NCBI GenBank assembly: GCA_964607915.1 | Contig: CAZSMU010000023.1 | Span: forward strand, 1 to 35,251 | Reading direction: 5' to 3' | Source: JADJPL01 sp964607915 | GTDB taxonomy: Bacteria > Bacteroidota > Bacteroidia > Chitinophagales > Saprospiraceae | Length of the DNA: 35,251 nt | Shown: piece after piece, positions 8,267 to 15,356 of the stretch | Layout: every line of letters starts with the position of its first letter | Position numbering within the stretch: position 1 is the stretch's first letter | Notes under the pieces: model-generated | The model's input: the letters and a program-made list of their open reading frames with translations, nothing else | Databases searched by the model: none | Told to the model about the DNA's origin: nothing | Made by a program: the position numbers and the translations under genes

Positions 8267-9868
8267 TTATTTGTATTGAAGCGCAATTTCAGAGGAGATT
8301 ACCTTTAAGCGATCGGTATCTTCCTTTTCGAATTTGCCCTTCTTGAAGTTTTCCAGAATTTCCGGGTGGCGCATCTCGAGCGTAGTGAGGAACAAGTTCT
8401 CGAACTCGTAGATTTTATTGACCGGCACATTGCGGAGCAGGCCACTGGTGCCGAGGAAGATGATAGCCACCTGTTTTTCCACCGATACCGGCGAGTACTG
8501 TGGCTGCTTCAGGATTTCCACGTTGCGCTTCCCTTTTTCGAGGACGGCCATGGTAGCGGCATCCAGGTCGGAGCCAAACTTGGAGAAGGCCTCGAGTTCG
8601 CGATACTGCGCCTGGTCGAGTTTAAGGGTACCGGCGACCTTCTTCATGGACTTGATCTGGGCAGAACCCCCTACGCGGGAAACCGAAATACCCACGTTGA
8701 TGGCGGGGCGGATACCGGCGTTGAACAGGTTGGATTCCAGGAATATCTGCCCGTCCGTAATGGAGATTACGTTGGTGGGGATATATGCGGAGACGTCGCC
8801 GGCCTGGGTTTCGATGATTGGGAGGGCGGTCAGTGAGCCCCCTCCTTTTACCAGGGGCTGGCCGTTTGCGTCCTTGGCATTGGCCAGGGAGGGCGGAAGG
8901 TCGTTCATGTTGCGGGCAATCTCATTGTTGGAGATTACCTTAGCTGCGCGCTCGAGCAGGCGGGAGTGCAGGTAGAACACGTCGCCGGGATAAGCTTCGC
9001 GGCCGGGAGGGCGACGCAGAAGGAGAGATACCTCGCGATAGGCAACCGCCTGTTTGGAGAGATCATCGTACACGATCAGGGCGGGGCGGCCTGTGTCCCG
9101 GAAAAATTCACCGACGGCAGCACCTGCGAAGGGGGCGAAGAACTGGAGCGGTGCCGGGTCAGAAGCCGATGCGGAAACGATGACCGTATAGCTCATTGCG
9201 CCGTGTTCTTCGAGGGTTTTGGCAACCTGCGCCACCGTAGAAGCTTTTTGGCCACACGCCACATAGATACAGAACACGGGGTTACCCGCTTCGAAGAATT
9301 CGCGCTGGTTGATGATGGTATCGAGGGCGATGGCAGTCTTACCCGTTTGGCGGTCACCGATGATCAACTCACGCTGGCCACGGCCGACAGGAATCATCGC
9401 ATCAATAGCCTTGATACCGGTTTGCAGCGGCTCGGATACCGGCTGGCGGAAGATTACACCAGGAGCTTTGCGCTCCAGGGGCATTTCGTATTTAGCGCCC
9501 TGGATGGGACCACGCCCGTCAATCGGCTGGCCCAACGGGTTCACGACGCGGCCCACAAAACCCTCACCGACCTCGATAGAGGCGATGCGGCCCGTGCGAT
9601 GCACCCGGGAGCCTTCGCGAATATTATCCCCGGAGCCCATGAGTACGACGCCGACGTTATCCTCTTCCAGGTTAAGGACGATTGCTTGCACGCCTGTCTC
9701 GAATTCCACCAATTCGCCCGACTGAGCGTTATTGAGGCCATACACGCGCGCGATACCGTCGCCCACCTGAAGGACGGTACCGTACTCTTCCAATTCTGCA
9801 GTATTGCTGAAACCGGAGATCTGCTGCTTGAGTATTTGCGATATCTCTTCAGGTCTTACATCAATCAT
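8267..9868 (-). CDS. atpA: F1F0 ATP synthase alpha subunit
   Basis: Non-catalytic nucleotide-binding subunit of the F1 hexamer. The 533-aa protein has the N-terminal beta-barrel, the Walker A motif GDRQTGKT at 171-178, and a VYDDLSKQAVAYREVSLLLRRPPGREAYPGDVFYLHSRLLERA region that is diagnostic for alpha subunits (described here by its pieces DDLSKQA and PPGREAYPGD). Length is normal with the usual small lineage insertions. It lies between atpH (77-nt gap) and atpG (18-nt gap). A tight CCCC-TCCG-GGGG hairpin lies in the leader at 9887-9898. Confidence 0.98.
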   Translation of the reverse strand: MIDVRPEEISQILKQQISGFSNTAELEEYGTVLQVGDGIARVYGLNNAQSGELVEFETGVQAIVLNLEEDNVGVVLMGSGDNIREGSRVHRTGRIASIEVGEGFVGRVVNPLGQPIDGRGPIQGAKYEMPLERKAPGVIFRQPVSEPLQTGIKAIDAMIPVGRGQRELIIGDRQTGKTAIALDTIINQREFFEAGNPVFCIYVACGQKASTVAQVAKTLEEHGAMSYTVIVSASASDPAPLQFFAPFAGAAVGEFFRDTGRPALIVYDDLSKQAVAYREVSLLLRRPPGREAYPGDVFYLHSRLLERAAKVISNNEIARNMNDLPPSLANAKDANGQPLVKGGGSLTALPIIETQAGDVSAYIPTNVISITDGQIFLESNLFNAGIRPAINVGISVSRVGGSAQIKSMKKVAGTLKLDQAQYRELEAFSKFGSDLDAATMAVLEKGKRNVEILKQPQYSPVSVEKQVAIIFLGTSGLLRNVPVNKIYEFENLFLTTLEMRHPEILENFKKGKFEKEDTDRLKVISSEIALQYK

Positions 9869-9886
9869 AGCGCGAAAATTTGATTT

Positions 9887-9898
9887 CCCCCGGAGGGG
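9887..9898 (-). promoter_or_regulatory. Small intercistronic hairpin upstream of atpA
   Basis: In the mRNA this reads CCCC-UCCG-GGGG, a 4-bp GC stem capped by a UNCG-type tetraloop, 18 nt before the atpA start. It could tune translation or mRNA stability between atpH and atpA. Position and shape are seen; the function is a guess. Confidence 0.35.
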
Positions 9899-9945
9899 CA
9901 GGTTTAAACTATGAAATTAAATCGTATTTATCTTGCGGCCTATCG

Positions 9946-10518
9946 TTAGCGGGCCATGATTTTCGATTCGTACAAATTGGTTTTGAACCCTTTGCGCAAT
10001 CCTTCCAAGTGGTGCCGGACACTGGCGTCGAGCACCTTGTCGTCCAGTTCTACTACGAAGCCTCCTATTAAGGAAGGATCTATCCTGGTGTGGATTTCGA
10101 CATTTTCGAACCCGACGGGGCTCGATTCTATCTTGCTCTTGAGCATCTGGATTTGCTCTGCGCTCAACTCGGAGGCGGAGACTACATGCACCACGGAAAT
10201 ATGTTTCAACGCGCGGTACTGATCCATAAACTGGATGACGATTTCCGGGAGCAGCGATTCGCGCTGCTTACCGGCCAACAACAGGATGAACTTCAAGGTC
10301 AGCTCATCTATCTTACCTGCGAACAGACCCTGCAGGATAGCCTGTTTGCGGGCAAACTGGATGACCGGGCTCTTTAAGAAAGCAGCGAGGTCTTTGCTGT
10401 TCCCGATCAGGGTCTGGAGCGACTGCATATCGTCTTTGACCTTTTCCAGCCGGTTGCTTTCTATAGCGAGATCCAGCACGGATTTCGCATATCTGGAGGC
10501 GACTCTCTTTACGGACAT
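9946..10518 (-). CDS. atpH: F1F0 ATP synthase delta subunit (OSCP)
   Basis: Stator subunit joining the peripheral stalk (b subunits) to the top of F1. The 190-aa protein has the family's N-terminal helical domain (VASRYAKSVLDLAIESNRLE, residues 5-24) and the C-terminal segment SLIGGFVVELDDKVLDASVRHHLEGL (about 151-176), whose GGF..ELDDKVLDASVR pattern is diagnostic. Length is close to the typical 175-190 aa. It lies between atpF (38-nt gap) and atpA (77-nt gap). Confidence 0.96.
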   Translation of the reverse strand: MSVKRVASRYAKSVLDLAIESNRLEKVKDDMQSLQTLIGNSKDLAAFLKSPVIQFARKQAILQGLFAGKIDELTLKFILLLAGKQRESLLPEIVIQFMDQYRALKHISVVHVVSASELSAEQIQMLKSKIESSPVGFENVEIHTRIDPSLIGGFVVELDDKVLDASVRHHLEGLRKGFKTNLYESKIMAR

Positions 10519-10556
10519 AGCGCGTTGGTTTTATCGGATAGCGGAGTTCCGAGGGC

Positions 10557-11072
10557 TTAATTCAGCTTGAAATCGTCCACCAGTTTTTGAGCGAGGGCTT
10601 GCTGGCCTGCCTTGTCCTGGAGTTCGCGGTGTATCAATTTTTCGGCAATGGCGATGGCCATAGAGCCGACTTCGTTCTTGATATTGGTCGTGACCTCGAG
10701 CTTCATATGCTCAATGTCCGCTTTAGCCGCCAGGACGATATTGCGGGCTTCCTCCTTCGCCTTCTCGCGGGCTTCCTTGATGATGGATTCTTTGGCCTCT
10801 TTGGCCTCTTTCAGGATTTGGGCGCGCTCTTCCTGAGCCTGCTTGAGCAGTTGTTCGTTGTTGGACTGGAGGCGGGAGATTTCTTCCCGGGCGCGCTTGG
10901 CTTCATCTAAGGAATCCTGAATACCCTGCTCGCGTTTTTTGAGCGCTTCCTGGATAGGTTTGAAAGCAATTTTCCCCAAACCGAGCCAGACGATCAGGAA
11001 AATCAGGGTCGTCCAGAAGAATATACCGAATTCCGGTTGGATGGGCGAGAACTCAGAGACCAGAAAAATCAT
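10557..11072 (-). CDS. atpF: F1F0 ATP synthase b subunit
   Basis: Peripheral stalk subunit. The 171-aa protein has one N-terminal membrane helix (about residues 14-37: FGIFFWTTLIFLIVWLGLG), then a long charged, Ala/Glu/Lys-rich coiled coil (about 40-150) in which Glu and Lys alternate heavily, as usual for the b dimer. No second b-like gene (b') is present, so a homodimer is expected. It sits between atpE and atpH; the 102-nt atpE-atpF gap contains a strong hairpin. Confidence 0.95.
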   Translation of the reverse strand: MIFLVSEFSPIQPEFGIFFWTTLIFLIVWLGLGKIAFKPIQEALKKREQGIQDSLDEAKRAREEISRLQSNNEQLLKQAQEERAQILKEAKEAKESIIKEAREKAKEEARNIVLAAKADIEHMKLEVTTNIKNEVGSMAIAIAEKLIHRELQDKAGQQALAQKLVDDFKLN

Positions 11073-11119
11073 GGTGGCTTTCTGTTTTATGGGCAGTGAT
11101 GAAATTTATTCTTGTGGGC

Positions 11120-11142
11120 TCGCCTGGCCAACCGCCAGGCGA
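11120..11142 (-). promoter_or_regulatory. Intercistronic hairpin between atpE and atpF
   Basis: A perfect 9-bp inverted repeat (TCGCCTGGC, loop CAACC, GCCAGGCGA), extendable by a GGG/CCC pair across small internal mismatches. There is no T-tract, so it is more likely an RNA-stability or processing element than a full terminator. It would fit the need for many more c subunits than other F0/F1 subunits (inference). Confidence 0.55.
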
Positions 11143-11174
11143 TTCCCACTTCGGTTCTTGCTGTGCAGGCGTTT

Positions 11175-11378
11175 TTAGAAGAAGAACGCACCGACGATAG
11201 CGAACAGGGCTGCACCCTCGATGAGGGCCGCAGCGATGATCATCGTCGTACGGATATCGCCAATCACTTCTGGCTGGCGTGCGATGGCTTCCATAGCGCG
11301 GCCGCCAATCTGGCCGATGCCGATGCCTGCGCCCAGTACGGCGAGGCCTGCGCCTACAGCTGCTAATGTTCCGGTCAT
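11175..11378 (-). CDS. atpE: F1F0 ATP synthase c subunit (proteolipid)
   Basis: A 67-aa hairpin of two membrane helices forming the rotor ring. Helix 1 has the glycine ladder GAGIGIGQIGGRA (16-28), the polar loop is ARQPE (33-37), and helix 2 carries the ion-binding Glu54 in AALIEGAALFA. The ATG at 11378 is chosen over an in-frame ATG at 11423, because the longer version adds 15 residues (LQKRVFSYLYN...) unlike any c subunit. Gln23 is present, but the Ser/Thr next to the Glu that Na+-type rings use is replaced by Gly-Ala, so proton coupling is more likely (inference). Confidence 0.95.
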   Translation of the reverse strand: MTGTLAAVGAGLAVLGAGIGIGQIGGRAMEAIARQPEVIGDIRTTMIIAAALIEGAALFAIVGAFFF

Positions 11379-11429
11379 GATACGTATATTATATAAGTAA
11401 GAAAATACTCGTTTCTGAAGCACTTCCCA

Positions 11430-12587
11430 TTAATGGTGTGCCTCTTCGTGGTGGTGCTCTTCTATGGCCGAGCCGATATACAGCGAGGTCAGAAGCGCAA
11501 AAATAAACGCCTGAAGGAAGGCCACGAACAGTTCCAGCAGGTTCATCACGACTACGAAAAGTACGGCCAGCACACCCCCACTGGCCGCCCCCACCAGGTT
11601 GCGGCCGTTGTCGCCGAGAATAAATACCAGACCGACCAGGCAGAGGATAATCACGTGGCCGGCCGCCACGTTGGCGAACAATCGGATGAATAAAGTGAAT
11701 GGCTTGATGAATACACTGGCAAACTCAATCGGTGCCAGAATGAAGCGAATGGGAACCGGAATGCCCGGCATCCAGAAAATATGCTGCCAGTAATGGCGGT
11801 TTCCATTCAGGTTCACTACCAGCATCGTGAAGACGGCCAGAGCCATAGAGGTGGCCAGGTTGCCTGTGATATTGGCGCTTCCGGGGAAGAAAGGAATCAA
11901 CCCCAGCAGGTTGCAGAACAAGACGAAGAAAAACAACGACATCACAAAGGGCATGTAGCGCTCGTACTTCGGGCCGATATTTGGCTTGACCACCTCATCG
12001 CGCATGAATGTGAATATCGGCTCCATAAACGATTGCAGACCGCTGGGCGCCATCCCCTCCCGGCGCTCATAGGAGCGGCGGATGCTGATGAAAAGCACAA
12101 ACAGCAGCACTACTGCCAACCACATGGAAAAGACGTTCTTCGAAATAGAGAAATCAATCCACGAAGTCGAGCTCAACAGAGTAGAGGGCTTTTCCAAAGG
12201 ATATTTCTCCCCATGGCTCCACGCGAAGTACAACACTCCGGCATCCGTTTTTTCAGCGGTCGTAGAGTCGATATGCTCAATATGCATCGAATGGTTCCAG
12301 CCTTTTATCCGCTTGACGTCGCCGTGGTCGAGTACATACCCGTTGACCGATTTATGCCCATGCTCAAACGCACTGGACATGAACAGGTCGAGCCCCTTGT
12401 CCTTGGCATACAAAATACAAGGAAGAGGAATGTGGACGCTCCCAAAGACGTGGAATTCGTTGGCGTCCGCAATATGCTCCATGACGTAATCTACGTATTC
12501 TTTTTCCTTTTCAGGCCCGCTGGCAAGCGCTTTCCACGGCAAACAAGCCAAAATCAAGGCTGAAAAAACATAAAGCAGACGTCTCAT
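11430..12587 (-). CDS. atpB: F1F0 ATP synthase a subunit, long Bacteroidota form
   Basis: Stator channel subunit through which ions reach the c-ring. At 385 aa it is much longer than E. coli subunit a (271 aa). An N-terminal signal-like segment (about 1-23) precedes a polar, His-rich extracytoplasmic domain (about 24-150) before the membrane helices, the long form typical of Bacteroidota. The essential arginine is in FIRLFANVAAGH (Arg302). The C-terminus ends in a His/Glu-rich tail (EEHHHEEAHH). It is first in the operon, with a -7 box (TACCTTTG) 34 nt upstream. No atpI-like gene precedes it here. Confidence 0.95.
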   Translation of the reverse strand: MRRLLYVFSALILACLPWKALASGPEKEKEYVDYVMEHIADANEFHVFGSVHIPLPCILYAKDKGLDLFMSSAFEHGHKSVNGYVLDHGDVKRIKGWNHSMHIEHIDSTTAEKTDAGVLYFAWSHGEKYPLEKPSTLLSSTSWIDFSISKNVFSMWLAVVLLFVLFISIRRSYERREGMAPSGLQSFMEPIFTFMRDEVVKPNIGPKYERYMPFVMSLFFFVLFCNLLGLIPFFPGSANITGNLATSMALAVFTMLVVNLNGNRHYWQHIFWMPGIPVPIRFILAPIEFASVFIKPFTLFIRLFANVAAGHVIILCLVGLVFILGDNGRNLVGAASGGVLAVLFVVVMNLLELFVAFLQAFIFALLTSLYIGSAIEEHHHEEAHH

Positions 12588-12621
12588 AATGCGATGCGGT
12601 ATTAGTCCTGAAAAACCGCGG

Positions 12622-12629
12622 CAAAGGTA
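12622..12629 (-). promoter_or_regulatory. ATP synthase operon promoter -7 box
   Basis: Minus-strand TACCTTTG is an exact TAnnTTTG match 34 nt upstream of the atpB ATG. The expected -33 position is T-rich but has no clear TTTG. As the only good match at the head of a six-gene operon it is the probable promoter. Confidence 0.55.
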
Positions 12630-12893
12630 AACACTTTCGCGCGTTAAAAAAAATGAAAATTATTTTTTTAGATCCCTGGCTGATGTATTGAAGCTATTGT
12701 AAATCATTTTATTGTAAAAAAGCGACAAAACACGTGTTTGGCAATTGGGTTTAAAATACATTTTTTTTCAAATAACAGAGTGACCTGCGGCTATATGGCC
12801 AGAAGAATCACAAGGGGTTTGTACCAAGTCTGGTAAAATTTTATTTTGAGGCTTTTTACAAACCAGTCTCTTTTGTTGTATGTTATATAGGCT

Positions 12894-12961
12894 TATCGCA
12901 AGAGGTCGGCACGGTGGGAAAAACTCTTTTTCCCCTCGATGGTTCCCCTCGCAGCAAGTCT
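12894..12961. repeat. Dispersed palindromic repeat, copy 3
   Basis: The right arm is well preserved (CCTCGATGGTTCCCCTCGC then AGCAAGTCT, ending at 12961), with GGGAAAAACTCTTTTTCCC as the central symmetric part. The left arm is decayed (TATCGCAAGAGGTCGG). The gene-proximal arm is of the AATCATCGAGG type (here read in reverse complement). The AAGTCT end is 21 nt upstream of the nadB ATG. Confidence 0.75.
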
Positions 12962-12982
12962 TCTGTGCATCCAAACGACGAC

Positions 12983-14584
12983 ATGATACAAACAGACATC
13001 CTCATCATAGGTTCCGGTATTGGTGGGTTGACCACAGCCATTAAGATTGCCGAAGCGCGCCCCGACCTGGAGGTAACCGTTTTGACGAAAACAATCGAGG
13101 GAGAAAGCAATACCCGGTATGCCCAGGGGGGCGTAGCTGCCGTTTGGAATGCCCAATCGGATTCCTATACCAAACACCGGGAAGATACCCTCGATGCCGG
13201 CGACGGCCTGTGCAATACCGATATCGTAGATATTGTCGTAACAGAAGGTCCTGAACGCGTGCGGGATATCATAGATTGGGGCGCGCGCTTTGACAAAAAA
13301 GACGACAACGCATACGACCTGGGCAGAGAGGGCGGGCATTCCGAGAACCGCATTCTGCACTACAAAGACCTTACGGGTTGGGAAATCCAGCGCACCCTCA
13401 TCGAAAGAGCAGCCCGCGTGCCCAACATCAAGGTCCATGAACACTATTTTGCCGTTGACCTCATCACCCAGCACCATCTCGGCTATGCCGTCACCCGCTT
13501 GATGCCCGACATCGCCTGCTTTGGTGCGTATGTGCTCAACAAGCGCAGCGGGGCTATCGAGGCCTATCTGGCGCGCAATACCATCCTGGCAACGGGTGGT
13601 GCAGGGCAGGTATATCGCAATACGACCAACCCCGTCATCGCCTCCGGAGACGGCATCGCCATGGTATATCGAGCCAAGGGCTGGACGGAAAACATGGAGT
13701 TCGTACAGTTCCATCCGACCGCCTTATTCAACCCCGCCGGGGAAAACCCCGTCTTCCTGGTTTCGGAAGCAGTCAGGGGGTACGGAGGAATCCTCAAGAC
13801 GCGCGACGGCCAGGAATTTATGGGCAAATACGACCGGCGCGAATCCCTGGCACCCCGCGATATCGTGGCACGCGCCATTGATAACGAAATGAAACTGCGC
13901 GGCGAGGAGTGCATGTTCCTGGACTGCCGGCACATCAACGCCGACGATTTTATACGGCACTTCCCCACCATACACGAGAAATGCCTGAGCATCGGCGTAA
14001 ACCCGGCACACGATATGATTCCCGTCGTGCCCGCCTGTCACTACCAGTGTGGCGGCATCCGCTCCGATGTATACGGGCGTACCTCTATCCGTAGGCTGTA
14101 CGCGGTGGGAGAATGCACCAGCACAGGGCTTCACGGTGCCAACCGATTGGCCTCCAATTCTTTGCTCGAGGCCCTCGTCTTTGCCAAGCGGATTGCAGAC
14201 CACTGCCTGCAACACATAGACCAGTTTTCCATCCAGGAAGGCATACCCGAATGGAATGCCAGTGGGACCACCGACCCCAAAGAAATGGTGCTCATCACGC
14301 AGAGCATGAAAGAGCTCAAGGAAATCATGAGCAGCTACGTGGGTATCGTGCGCTCCAACGTGCGCCTCAAACGCGCACTCGACCGGCTCTCACTGCTCTA
14401 TCGGGAGACGGAAGAGCTCTACAACACGACCACCATCAGCCCACAGCTCTGCGAGTTGCGCAACCTACTCACCATCGCCTACCTCATAACGCGCTCTGCC
14501 CGCATGCGCAAGGAGAGCCGAGGCCTGCACTACACGACTGATTATCCTCAAAAACAAAGCTTCATCCAGACCATCATCCTTTGA
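12983..14584 (+). CDS. nadB: L-aspartate oxidase
   Basis: FAD enzyme oxidising L-aspartate to iminoaspartate, the first step of de novo NAD synthesis before NadA. The 533-aa protein has an N-terminal dinucleotide-binding motif (DILIIGSGIGG, 5-15), the substrate/FAD signature NTRYAQGGVAAV (about 43-54), and late conserved motifs GGIRSDVYGRTSIRRLYAVGE and GLHGANRLASNSLLEALVF (given as neighbouring blocks). The helical C-terminal domain is present. An in-frame ATG at 12914 would add 23 residues encoded by the dispersed repeat, so the ATG at 12983 is preferred. It overlaps the convergent glycosyltransferase gene by 11 bp at the 3' ends. nadA and nadC are not in the window. Confidence 0.95.
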   Translation: MIQTDILIIGSGIGGLTTAIKIAEARPDLEVTVLTKTIEGESNTRYAQGGVAAVWNAQSDSYTKHREDTLDAGDGLCNTDIVDIVVTEGPERVRDIIDWGARFDKKDDNAYDLGREGGHSENRILHYKDLTGWEIQRTLIERAARVPNIKVHEHYFAVDLITQHHLGYAVTRLMPDIACFGAYVLNKRSGAIEAYLARNTILATGGAGQVYRNTTNPVIASGDGIAMVYRAKGWTENMEFVQFHPTALFNPAGENPVFLVSEAVRGYGGILKTRDGQEFMGKYDRRESLAPRDIVARAIDNEMKLRGEECMFLDCRHINADDFIRHFPTIHEKCLSIGVNPAHDMIPVVPACHYQCGGIRSDVYGRTSIRRLYAVGECTSTGLHGANRLASNSLLEALVFAKRIADHCLQHIDQFSIQEGIPEWNASGTTDPKEMVLITQSMKELKEIMSSYVGIVRSNVRLKRALDRLSLLYRETEELYNTTTISPQLCELRNLLTIAYLITRSARMRKESRGLHYTTDYPQKQSFIQTIIL

Positions 14585-15332
14585 CCTCCGCTTTTTTATA
14601 CATCGCATACCGCGCAAGCCCCATGCGCTGTAGAAAATGCATGGCAGAGACGCGCAATACCCCCATCCCATACGTCACGCTGCGGCGGAAATTGATAGAC
14701 GACGCTTCTTCAAAGTACTTCGTGGGGCAGGTCACCTCCGCGATATGGAAACCGGCGTAGATGATCTGCGACAGCATTTCGTTATCGAACACAAAATCAT
14801 CCGAGTTGTCCTCGAAGCGGATAGCCTCCAACACCTCACGGCCAAATGCCCGGTATCCTGTGTGGTATTCGGATAATTTGTAGTTTATGAGCAGGTTTTG
14901 AACCAGTGTAAGCAATCGGTTCGACACATATTTGTAAATCGGCATACCTCCCGAAAGGGCGCCTTTCCCCAAGATGCGGGAGCCCAACACTACCGGGTAC
15001 AACCCTTCAGCGATGATATGCGCCATGGGCAGGATAAGTTTGGGGGTGTACTGGTAATCGGGATGCAGCATGATGACAATGTCTGCTCCCATATCCAGTG
15101 CCTTTTGATAGAGAGACTTTTGATTCCCTCCATAGCCCTTGTTTTGCACATGGGTGATGACGTGACGGATACCGATTTGCCGGGCCAGCTCGCTGGTGTT
15201 ATCCTTGCTGGCATCGTCGCATAAGACTACCTCGTCCACAACATCGAAGGGAATTTCCCGATAGGTTTTTTCGAGGGTGAGCGATGCATTATAGGCGGGC
15301 AGCACGACGACTACCTTTTTACCGTTAATCAT
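14574..15332 (-). CDS. Family 2 glycosyltransferase (DPM1-like)
   Basis: A 252-aa GT-A fold transferase of the dolichyl/polyprenyl-phosphate-mannose-synthase-like group. It starts VVVVLPAYNASLTLEKTY (residues 7-24), has the nucleotide-binding acidic pair CDDASKDNT (38-46), and a later LHPDYQYTP in place of the usual DxD. No C-terminal membrane domain is seen, so it is the short soluble form, probably acting at the inner membrane face on a lipid or surface glycan; donor and acceptor are unknown. Its promoter (TACTTTTG at 15344-15351) lies just in front. It is separated from the M3 peptidase gene by only 24 nt. Confidence 0.87.
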   Translation of the reverse strand: MINGKKVVVVLPAYNASLTLEKTYREIPFDVVDEVVLCDDASKDNTSELARQIGIRHVITHVQNKGYGGNQKSLYQKALDMGADIVIMLHPDYQYTPKLILPMAHIIAEGLYPVVLGSRILGKGALSGGMPIYKYVSNRLLTLVQNLLINYKLSEYHTGYRAFGREVLEAIRFEDNSDDFVFDNEMLSQIIYAGFHIAEVTCPTKYFEEASSINFRRSVTYGMGVLRVSAMHFLQRMGLARYAMYKKAEVKG

Positions 15333-15343
15333 ACTTTTTTTTG

Positions 15344-15351
15344 CAAAAGTA
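15344..15351 (-). promoter_or_regulatory. Promoter -7 box for the glycosyltransferase gene
   Basis: Minus-strand TACTTTTG matches TAnnTTTG exactly. With CCTG 19 nt further upstream as a weak -33 it forms a plausible promoter starting inside the 3' end of the M3 peptidase gene. The transcript leader would be very short (about 5-10 nt). Confidence 0.5.
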
Positions 15352-15356
15352 CGACA

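Larger units (their letters stand above)
12588..12982. other. Intergenic region between divergent atpB and nadB
   Basis: This 395-bp gap holds the atpB -7 box near its left end, a strongly AT-rich stretch (about 12640-12780) with no ORF or RNA gene, an 8-bp inverted repeat (GGTTTGTA at 12816-12823, TACAAACC at 12857-12864) and copy 3 of the dispersed repeat at its right end. No TAnnTTTG box was found on the nadB side, so the nadB promoter remains unplaced. No known riboswitch fold was recognised. Confidence 0.6.

Noticed and set aside
12816..12864. Riboswitch or RNA gene upstream of nadB
   Set aside because: Only an 8-bp inverted repeat with a 33-nt AT-rich spacer; no known NAD-related riboswitch motif recognised.
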